Origin: JANNGZ01 sp031404155
Lineage (GTDB): Bacteria > Pseudomonadota > Gammaproteobacteria > Burkholderiales > Burkholderiaceae_C
Reading direction: 5' to 3'
NCBI GenBank assembly: GCA_031404155.1
Contig: JANNGZ010000063.1
Span: 1-12,634, forward strand
DNA: 12,634 nt
How positions within the stretch are numbered: position 1 is the first letter of the stretch; the number at the start of each line of letters is the position of its first letter. The position numbers were made by a program, and so were the translations under genes. Below, one piece after another: positions 6,498-11,918 of the stretch. Under the pieces are notes generated by a model. That model was not told the origin of the DNA and searched no databases. It was given only the letters and a program-made list of their open reading frames with translations.

Positions 6498-7279
6498 GCA
6501 GTGGGCTCGGAGGAGGTTTTGGCTTCGGGGGCGTCGGGATGGGCGATGCCGTTGACCGGCAGCGGGGTCTCGGCCTGCGGGTCGCTGACCGGCAAGTCGT
6601 TGGCCGGCGTCACGGCGGCCCGCAAAGCGTCGGGCGGGGGCGCCGTGACGCCGGAGTCGATAGGGCCGTCGGCGCTCGATACCGCTTCGTCGGCGAGCAG
6701 AGAAGCCTGTTGCGGCAGCAGCTCCGGTTGATCGGGCAAGACCTGGTCGAGCAAAGCGGCGTGAACTGGCGCGCCGTCCAGTGCGGGCAAACGACTCAGG
6801 CTCTCGAGCCCGAGATCGTCGAGGAACTGGCGGGTGGTGGCGTACAGCGCCGGGCGCCCCGGCGCTTCGCGGTGGCCGATGGCTTCGATCCAGCCGCGGT
6901 CCTCGAGCTGTTTGACGATCTGGCTGCCCACCGCGACGCCGCGGATGTCTTCGATGTCGCCGCGGGTTACCGGCTGCCGGTAGGCCACGATCGCCAGCGT
7001 TTCGAGCACGGCGCGCGAATACTTCGGCGGTTTTTCCGGGTTGAGCCGGTCGAGGAATTCGCGCAACTCGGGCCGGCTCTGGAAGCGCCAGCCGCTGGCC
7101 AGGGCCACCAGTTCGACGCCGCGATCGCGCCAGTCGTGCATCAGTTCATCGAGCAGCCCGCGCAAGCTGTCGGGGCCGATCTGGTCGTCGAAAAGCACCC
7201 GCATCTCGCGCAGCGGCATGGGCTGCTGCGCGCAGATGAGTGCGCCTTCGAGGACGCGCTTGGCATCCTGTGTGTTCAT
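6494..7279 (-). CDS. scpB: SMC-Scp complex subunit ScpB
   Basis: ScpB is the winged-helix kleisin-associated subunit of the SMC-ScpA-ScpB condensin that compacts and segregates chromosomes. The 261-residue protein has two winged-helix domains in about 1-160: MNTQDAKRVLEGALICAQQP at the start, the hallmark YSRAVLETLAIVAYRQPVTR (87-106) with GDIEDIRGV after it, and GRPALYATTRQFLDDLGL (141-158). Residues from about 165 to 261 are a low-complexity acidic/Pro/Ala tail not present in short homologues such as the roughly 200-residue Bacillus protein. ATG 7277-7279 was chosen because MNTQDAKRVLEGAL is the normal family N-terminus; the frame stays open upstream to 7591 but that part has no ScpB character. 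No good ribosome binding site precedes it. Its stop is shared with the rluB start (ATGA), so the two are probably co-translated. scpA is not in the window. Confidence 0.95.
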   Translation of the reverse strand: MNTQDAKRVLEGALICAQQPMPLREMRVLFDDQIGPDSLRGLLDELMHDWRDRGVELVALASGWRFQSRPELREFLDRLNPEKPPKYSRAVLETLAIVAYRQPVTRGDIEDIRGVAVGSQIVKQLEDRGWIEAIGHREAPGRPALYATTRQFLDDLGLESLSRLPALDGAPVHAALLDQVLPDQPELLPQQASLLADEAVSSADGPIDSGVTAPPPDALRAAVTPANDLPVSDPQAETPLPVNGIAHPDAPEAKTSSEPTA

Positions 7280-7475
7280 GGACGGTGCTGAATGGGCGCC
7301 GAGGTTCGTCGGCGAATGGCTGTCGGTTTGCGGTGGCGCGGTCAAGGCGGCGCGCGGGAGGGTCAACGGTCTCGGGCTGCCTCGACATCGATCCGGGTAT
7401 CGAACATGTCGGGCGCCATCGTCAGGCCGGGAGGCGAAGCGGCGTGCCGGGCAGCCGCTTCGTCGGGGACAGCGC

Positions 7476-7481
7476 ATTGTA
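7476..7481 (-). promoter_or_regulatory. Possible -10 box for the scpB operon (TACAAT)
   Basis: TACAAT on the minus strand about 197 bases before scpB, the most AT-rich hexamer of the region. No clear -35 is visible at proper spacing. If used, the scpB leader would be about 190 nt long. Confidence 0.35.
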
Positions 7482-7523
7482 GCGCCGTCGCGGGGCCGCG
7501 CCCAGGCCGAAGGAGCACTGCCC

Positions 7524-7546
7524 GCCAGGCGGCGCGCCAGCCTGGC
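7524..7546. repeat. Perfect inverted repeat GCCAGGC/GCCTGGC
   Basis: Arms at 7524-7530 and 7540-7546 flank a 9-nt loop that contains the palindrome GGCGCGCC. It lies in the rluD-scpB gap, upstream of the candidate scpB -10 box. It could be a hairpin in the rluD 3' UTR or a binding site; in GC-rich DNA it may also be chance. Confidence 0.35.
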
Positions 7547-7600
7547 TTCCGTCCAAGTCAGGGTAGGCGGACCCGGGGCCATAGCGCGCAACCCCTCGGG

Positions 7601-7626
7601 GGCCGCGAGCGCATTGAGCCGCGGCC
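7601..7626 (-). terminator. Hairpin directly after the rluD stop, possible terminator
   Basis: Perfect 7-bp arms GGCCGCG (7601-7607) and CGCGGCC (7620-7626) around a 12-nt loop begin one base after the rluD stop codon. No U-run follows on the minus strand, so it is not a classical intrinsic terminator; it may stabilise the 3' end instead. Confidence 0.35.
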
Positions 7627-7627
7627 G

Positions 7628-8683
7628 TCAGTCCCCGACCACCTCATCCCATGCCCTCAGCAGTTCGGGTGGCAGCACCGACTCAAACACCATCGGCTCA
7701 CCGGTGGCCGGGTGCGCCAGGCGCAGGTGCGCTGCGTGCAGGGCCTGGCGCTGCAGCCCGAGCAGGGGCCGGCCGCCGTAGAGCGTGTCGGCAAGCAGCG
7801 GATGCCCTCGCGACGCCAGGTGGACGCGGATCTGGTGGGTGCGGCCGGAGTGCAGGATGCATCTCAACGCGCTCACCGCCTCGCTGCCACCACGGCTCGC
7901 GAGCACAAGCACATCGGTTCGGGCGGCCTTGCCGCCCGCCACGACGGCCATGCCTACACGTGACGCCGGGTCGCGCCCCATGGGCGCTTCGACGCTGAAA
8001 GCCGCCGGCACCACGACACCGTGCGCCAGCGCCAGGTATTCACGATGCACCTCGCGCGCCGCGATCGCACGGGTCAGCGCGGTCATCGCCAGCAGGCTGC
8101 GCGCCACCAGCATCAGGCCCGAGGTGTCCTTGTCCAGCCGGTGCACGATGCCCGCCCGCGGCAGGTCGAAGGCAGCGGCGTCGCGCGCCAGCAGCCCGTT
8201 GAGCAAGGTGCCCGACCAGTTGCCCGCCGCCGGGTGCACCACCAGCCCGGCGGGCTTGTCGATCACCAGCAGGTGCTCGTCCTCGTACACCACCTGCAAT
8301 GCCATCGCCTCGGCCCGAAAGGCGCGGCTGCTCGCGGTGGGCACGAGTTCCACCGCCAGGTGTTGCGCCGCACGCAGCCGGCGCGACGCGGTGTTGGCCA
8401 CCACGCCATCAACGCGCACATGCCCACGCTCGATCAGGCTTTGCAGGTGGCTGCGCGAGAAGGCGTCAATGCGCAGCGCCAGAACCCGGTCCAGGCGCTG
8501 GCCATGGTCGGCCACATCGACACGCCATTCGCGCAGCTCATGCTCGGCATCGGTGCTGTCGGCATCGTCGGGCGCCGAGCTCAGCTCATCGGCCGTGCCG
8601 AGCGACTCTGGCGGCGGACCCGGCTCCCTATAATCGACCACGATCTTTTTCACACAGGATGCCGGCCCGAGGGTTGGTGCCAC
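7628..8683 (-). CDS. rluD: 23S rRNA pseudouridine synthase RluD (pseudouridine 1911/1915/1917)
   Basis: RluD modifies helix 69 of 23S rRNA at positions 1911, 1915 and 1917. In the 351-residue reading an S4 domain spans about 62-113 (GQRLDRVLALRIDAFSRSHL and onward). The RluA-family catalytic domain follows with YEDEHLLVIDKPAGLVVHPA (133-152), the active-site motif GIVHRLDKDTSGLMLVARS with catalytic Asp184, HREYLALAHG, and LHSGRTHQIRVHLASRGHPL near 277-296 ending in the LYGGRP box. The start is uncertain. The longest frame starts at GTG 8681-8683, three bases from the bamD ATG; in-frame GTG codons at 8651-8653 and 8639-8641 are alternatives. The conserved region begins only near residue 52, so the N-terminal acidic stretch does not settle it. 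Divergent pairing with bamD is typical. In E. coli rluD is followed by the laccase-like pgeF; it is absent here. Confidence 0.93.
   Translation of the reverse strand: MAPTLGPASCVKKIVVDYREPGPPPESLGTADELSSAPDDADSTDAEHELREWRVDVADHGQRLDRVLALRIDAFSRSHLQSLIERGHVRVDGVVANTASRRLRAAQHLAVELVPTASSRAFRAEAMALQVVYEDEHLLVIDKPAGLVVHPAAGNWSGTLLNGLLARDAAAFDLPRAGIVHRLDKDTSGLMLVARSLLAMTALTRAIAAREVHREYLALAHGVVVPAAFSVEAPMGRDPASRVGMAVVAGGKAARTDVLVLASRGGSEAVSALRCILHSGRTHQIRVHLASRGHPLLADTLYGGRPLLGLQRQALHAAHLRLAHPATGEPMVFESVLPPELLRAWDEVVGD
8630..8635 (+). promoter_or_regulatory. Predicted -10 box of the bamD promoter (TATAAT)
   Basis: A perfect sigma-70 -10 hexamer, conspicuous in a GC-rich background, 51 bases before the bamD ATG. 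No good -35 is visible at 16-18 nt spacing. The predicted start of transcription is near 8642, giving a leader of about 45 nt. It lies inside the longest reading of rluD, which argues either for a shorter RluD or for overlapping divergent transcripts. Confidence 0.55.
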
Positions 8684-8686
8684 GCG

Positions 8687-9550
8687 ATGACCTTGACTCT
8701 TGAACCGCGCCGCGATGCGCCCGGTCTGGCCCGCTGGAAAGCCTCATCGCTTTCGGCGGCCGCCTCGCCCACCGTCGCGCTCGTCGTGGCCCTCACGCTG
8801 GCGCTCGCGGGTTGCAGCTCGCCGCCGAAGGACGACAACTCGCAGCAGGCGGTCGAGAGATTGTATGCAGACGCCAAGGACGACATGGCCTCGGGCAGCT
8901 GGGACAAGGCGGCGAAGACGCTGGAGAAAGTCGAAGGCCGGGCCGCCGGCACGCTGCTCGCTCAACAAGCCTCGATCGACCTCGGTTATGCGCAATGGAA
9001 AGCCGGCGAGCGGGTGCAGGCGCTGGCCACGCTGGACCGCTTCATCAAGCTCAACCCCTCGAGCCCGGCGCTGGACTACGCGCTTTACCTGCGCGGCCTG
9101 GTGAACTTCAACGACAACCTTGGCTTCCTGGGCAACATCTCGCGCCAGGAACTGTCCGAGCGCGACCAGCAGGCCTCGCGCGACGCCTGGCAAGCGTTCA
9201 AGCAGCTGGTCGACCAGTTTCCGAATTCCCGCTACGCCGACGATGCACGGCTGCGCATGGACTATGTCGTCAACTCCCTGGCGGAGTACGAGGTGCATGT
9301 GGCGCGCTACTACTACCGCCGCGGCGCCTACCTGGCCGCGGCCAACCGCGCGCAGCAGGCGGTGCAGGAGTACCAGCAGGCGCCGGCCCTGGAAGAGGCG
9401 CTGTACATCATGGCCCAGAGCTACGAGCGGCTCGGCCTCACGCCGCTGCGCGACTCGGCCGACCGCGTGCTGAAGCAGAACTTTCCGGGTAGCCCTTACC
9501 TCACCGGCGGGGTGCGGGTGCGCGAGCGCGCGTGGTGGCAGTTCTGGTAG
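8687..9550 (+). CDS. bamD: Outer membrane protein assembly factor BamD, lipoprotein
   Basis: BamD (ComL/YfiO) is the essential TPR lipoprotein of the BAM complex that inserts beta-barrel proteins into the outer membrane, working with BamA. The 287-residue product has a signal peptide with a hydrophobic core (SPTVALVVALTLALAGC) and lipobox LAGC, lipid on Cys43. The mature part is helical TPR: AVERLYADAKDDMASGSWDK, DLGYAQWKAGERVQALATLD, FIKLNPSSPALDYALYLRGL, RDAWQAFKQLVDQFPNSRYA, and near 200-212 EYEVHVARYYYRRGAYLAA, the last a BamD hallmark. It ends in the aromatic RAWWQFW. ATG 8687-8689 is the only sensible start: nothing suitable lies upstream in frame and later codons would cut into the hydrophobic core. 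The ribosome binding site is weak (GAGGG about 13 nt away). A TATAAT box at 8630-8635 probably drives it. It runs convergently into dinG. Confidence 0.96.
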   Translation: MTLTLEPRRDAPGLARWKASSLSAAASPTVALVVALTLALAGCSSPPKDDNSQQAVERLYADAKDDMASGSWDKAAKTLEKVEGRAAGTLLAQQASIDLGYAQWKAGERVQALATLDRFIKLNPSSPALDYALYLRGLVNFNDNLGFLGNISRQELSERDQQASRDAWQAFKQLVDQFPNSRYADDARLRMDYVVNSLAEYEVHVARYYYRRGAYLAAANRAQQAVQEYQQAPALEEALYIMAQSYERLGLTPLRDSADRVLKQNFPGSPYLTGGVRVRERAWWQFW

Positions 9551-9607
9551 CGCGCTGACCGTGCGTTGACCGGGATCGCGTTTGCGCCTTGGTTGACGCG
9601 TGCGAGT
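9551..9607. other. Convergent gap between bamD and dinG
   Basis: Both genes end here, so a bidirectional terminator would be expected. There is only a weak candidate: arms CGCGT (9577-9581) and ACGCG (9596-9600) around a 14-nt loop, with no T-run on either side. Two copies of GCG(C/T)TGACCG start 11 bases apart at 9552 and 9563, with a shorter TTGACG at 9593-9598. This may be chance in GC-rich DNA. Confidence 0.3.
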
Positions 9608-11626
9608 TCAGTGGTCCGCCGCCAGCTCGCGCAGCCAGTCCAGCGCCTCGGCTTCCGAGGCCACCCGCAACATCGGCGGCAGCGCCGCAATCAGCCGCGC
9701 GCCGTAGTTCATCTGCGCCATGCGTGGGTCGCAGACCACGAGCAGGCCGCGGTCGGTTTCGTTGCGAATCAAACGTCCGGCGCCCTGCTTCAGCGCCACC
9801 GCCGCGTCGGCGACAAAACATTCGCTGAAGGCATTGCGCCCCTGGCCCTCGGCGCGTTTCACCCGCGCCTCGACCAGCGGGTCGTTCGGCGGCGGGAACG
9901 GCAGCTTGTCGATCAGCACACATTGCAGCGCATCGCCCGGCACGTCGATGCCTTCCCAGAAACTCTGCGAACCCACCAGCACTGAAGCGGACTGGGCCAG
10001 GAAGCGCGCGATCAGGGCTCGCTTGGGCTGCGAGCCCTGCACCAGCACCTCGATCCCTGCGCCGCGCTCGCCGAAGGCGTCGGCCAGCTCGGCACGCAAG
10101 GTTTCGGCCACCAACGGCAGCGCACGCAAGGTGGTGGTGAGCACGAAGGTGCGCCCGCCCAGCGCCGCGGCGCAGCGTGCCGCGAGCTGGGCCACTGCCA
10201 CCGGGTGACCGGGCTCGTTGGGCTTGGGAAACTTCGGCGGCACCCAGAGCCGGGCATGCGCGCGGTAGTCGAAGGGGCTGCCGAGCTTGAGCTTCTGCGC
10301 GTCCTCCAGCGCCGCCGACTGCGAGAACCAGGTCAGTTGGTCGTCGTCGCCGAGTGTCGCCGAGGTGAAGATCCAGGCCCGCGGCGCCAAGGCCCGCTGC
10401 TCGGTGAGCATGTCGCGGATGTCCAGTGGCGACTCGACCAGCCGCGCCTGGTGCGGCGAGAGGTCGATCCAGCGCACATGCCCGTCCTCGGCCGGCTCGG
10501 CAAAGCGGCGCGCCAAGTCGGCGAAGCCGGCGGCGCGCTCGAGCAGCCGCGCAAAATCCGGCGCCACCTCCTGCACCCCTTGCAACGCCTGGGTGGCCGC
10601 GTCGCAGGCCTGGGCCACCGCGCCGAGCGATGCGGCGAAGGGCTCCGATGCCGCCCGCTCAGCCCAACGAAGTTTGATCAAGCCGCGCACCTCACGCATC
10701 GGCCCGGCACAGGCCAGGCGCAATTCGCGCGCGGCATGTTCCGCCGCCGCCGCGAGCTCCTGCCATGGTTTGAGGCCGCGCGCGAGTTGCAGGCCGACCG
10801 CGAGCATGTCGCGGCTGAAGTCGAGCAAGGCGCCGCTGCCCAGTTGCTGGCCGAGAAACTGCACACCAGCTTCGACCAGCTGATGCGCCTCGTCGAACAC
10901 CGCCGCGTCCACCGTCGGCAGCAGCTCGGCCACGCCGCTGTCGCGCAAGGCCATGTCGGCAAAAAAGAGGTGGTGGTTGACCACCACCAGGTCGGCCGCC
11001 ATCGCCTCGCGGCGGGCGTGCATCACATGGCAGGCGCGAAATTTCGGGCATTCGGAGCCGAGGCAGTTTTCGCGTGTCGAGGTCACCAGCGGGATCACCG
11101 GCGAGCGTTCGTCCAGGCCTTCAATTTCCGCCAGGTCGCCGCTGCGTGTGGCCTGTGCCCACAGCTCGATGCGCGACAGCGCGCGCACTGCAAACCGGTC
11201 CGGCAGCGTCGCGCTCTGGCGTGCCTGCTCAAGCCGGTGCAGGCAGAGGTAGCTCGCGCGCCCTTTGAGCAAGGCCAGCGTCACCGGCACGCCGAGCGCA
11301 TCGCGCAGGCGTGGCAGGTCGCGCAGGAAGAGCTGGTCCTGCAGGTTCTTGGTGGCAGTGGACACCAGCGCACGCCGGCCCGAGAGCAGCAGCGGCACCA
11401 GATACGCGAATGTCTTGCCGACCCCGGTGCCGGCCTCGGCCACCAGCGCGCCACGCGTCTCGATAGCCTGCGTCACCGCCTGGGCAAAACGCTGCTGCAC
11501 CTCACGTTCGACATAACCGGGGTCGTGGCGGGCCAGCGCGCCGTCGCCGGCAAACGCACCCGCCACCTCGGCCGCGAGCGGGCTGGCTTCGCGAAGCGGC
11601 ACCGGCAGGTCGATCAAGCCGCTCAC
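9608..11626 (-). CDS. dinG: ATP-dependent FeS DNA helicase, DinG/YoaA (XPD-like) family
   Basis: A superfamily 2 5'-3' helicase of the XPD/DinG group, acting on damaged or structured DNA such as R-loops, D-loops and forks. The 672-residue product has Walker A AEAGTGVGKT (63-72), Ia-like STATKNLQDQLF (89-100), four iron-sulphur cysteines Cys128, Cys188, Cys193 and Cys199, VVNHHL (215-220), the DEAH box at 245-248, TSATL (421-425), SFWEGIDVPG (555-564), LPFPPPNDP (575-583) and motif VI QGAGRLIR (614-621). All catalytic and cluster residues are present. Length lies between E. coli YoaA (about 636) and DinG (about 716), and no N-terminal exonuclease domain is seen, so DinG versus YoaA is open. 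GTG 11624-11626 is chosen because it overlaps the upstream stop as GTGA; the frame is open further upstream but there it is antisense-like overlap with the YdcH-like gene. No clear ribosome binding site, which fits translational coupling. Confidence 0.92.
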   Translation of the reverse strand: MSGLIDLPVPLREASPLAAEVAGAFAGDGALARHDPGYVEREVQQRFAQAVTQAIETRGALVAEAGTGVGKTFAYLVPLLLSGRRALVSTATKNLQDQLFLRDLPRLRDALGVPVTLALLKGRASYLCLHRLEQARQSATLPDRFAVRALSRIELWAQATRSGDLAEIEGLDERSPVIPLVTSTRENCLGSECPKFRACHVMHARREAMAADLVVVNHHLFFADMALRDSGVAELLPTVDAAVFDEAHQLVEAGVQFLGQQLGSGALLDFSRDMLAVGLQLARGLKPWQELAAAAEHAARELRLACAGPMREVRGLIKLRWAERAASEPFAASLGAVAQACDAATQALQGVQEVAPDFARLLERAAGFADLARRFAEPAEDGHVRWIDLSPHQARLVESPLDIRDMLTEQRALAPRAWIFTSATLGDDDQLTWFSQSAALEDAQKLKLGSPFDYRAHARLWVPPKFPKPNEPGHPVAVAQLAARCAAALGGRTFVLTTTLRALPLVAETLRAELADAFGERGAGIEVLVQGSQPKRALIARFLAQSASVLVGSQSFWEGIDVPGDALQCVLIDKLPFPPPNDPLVEARVKRAEGQGRNAFSECFVADAAVALKQGAGRLIRNETDRGLLVVCDPRMAQMNYGARLIAALPPMLRVASEAEALDWLRELAADH

Positions 11627-11829
11627 GCAGGCTCGGGCGGGTCGAGCTGCATCTCGAGTTTCGAGATCTGGTCCCGCAGCAGCAGGCGGCGCTTCTTGAG
11701 TCGGCGCAGCACCAGGTCGTCGGCACCGGGGCCATCGTCGCTGACCCGATCGATCAGGTTGTCGAGGTCGGCATGTTCGATGCGCATTTCGATCAGGCGC
11801 CGCTGGGGAGAATGCAGGTTGTCGTCCAT
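11623..11829 (-). CDS. YdcH/DUF465-family small coiled-coil protein
   Basis: A 68-residue, highly charged, probably all-helical protein. Residues 9-62 match the pattern of the YdcH (DUF465) family as I know it: QRRLIEMRIEHADLDNLIDR followed, after a short acidic linker (DDGPGADD at 31-38), by LRRLKKRRLLLRDQISKLEM. The two halves would form a helical hairpin or coiled-coil dimer. Biochemical function of the family is not established. ATG 11827-11829 is used: earlier codons in frame give Arg/Cys-rich sequence without family character. Its stop TGA overlaps the dinG GTG by 4 nt, so both are translated from one message. A possible promoter (TTGCGC, 16 nt, TACACT) lies immediately upstream. SlyX is a similar small coiled-coil family and a less likely alternative. 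Confidence 0.85.
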   Translation of the reverse strand: MDDNLHSPQRRLIEMRIEHADLDNLIDRVSDDGPGADDLVLRRLKKRRLLLRDQISKLEMQLDPPEPA

Positions 11830-11843
11830 GGCCGTGGCTGGAA

Positions 11844-11871
11844 AGTGTAGGCCACAGTTCACGCCGCGCAA
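11844..11871 (-). promoter_or_regulatory. Possible promoter of the ydcH-like/dinG pair
   Basis: On the minus strand TTGCGC (11866-11871) and TACACT (11844-11849) are spaced by 16 nt. Transcription would start about 8 nt before the ATG at 11829, giving an almost leaderless message. Both hexamers are imperfect. Confidence 0.35.
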
Positions 11872-11906
11872 CACGTTGCGACAGCGGTTTCCAGGTGTCG
11901 ATCCCG

Positions 11907-11912
11907 TATATT
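11907..11912 (+). promoter_or_regulatory. Possible -10 box of the PP2C gene (TATATT)
   Basis: TATATT ends 6 bases before the ATG at 11919, so transcription from it would begin at or next to the start codon. No ribosome binding site is present, consistent with a leaderless message. No clear -35 is visible. Confidence 0.4.
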
Positions 11913-11918
11913 GCTGCA

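Larger units (their letters stand above)
7280..7627. other. Intergenic region between rluD 3' end and scpB 5' end
   Basis: This 348-base stretch has no gene I can support on either strand. Open frames cross it on both strands because stop codons are rare at this GC content, but their translations are Arg/Pro/Ala-rich without any recognisable family. It should contain the end of the rluD transcript and the promoter of the scpB-rluB operon. I see a TACAAT box at 7476-7481 (minus strand) and two perfect 7-bp inverted repeats (7524-7546 and 7601-7626). No classical hairpin plus U-run terminator is present. Confidence 0.6.

Noticed and set aside
7292..7963. Plus-strand reading frame starting in the rluD-scpB gap
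   Set aside because: No recognisable family, Arg/Ala/Gly-rich, and it runs into the antisense strand of rluD.
8021..8686. Upstream extension of the bamD frame
   Set aside because: It is antisense to the RluD catalytic domain, and the bamD signal peptide with lipobox begins only after ATG 8687.
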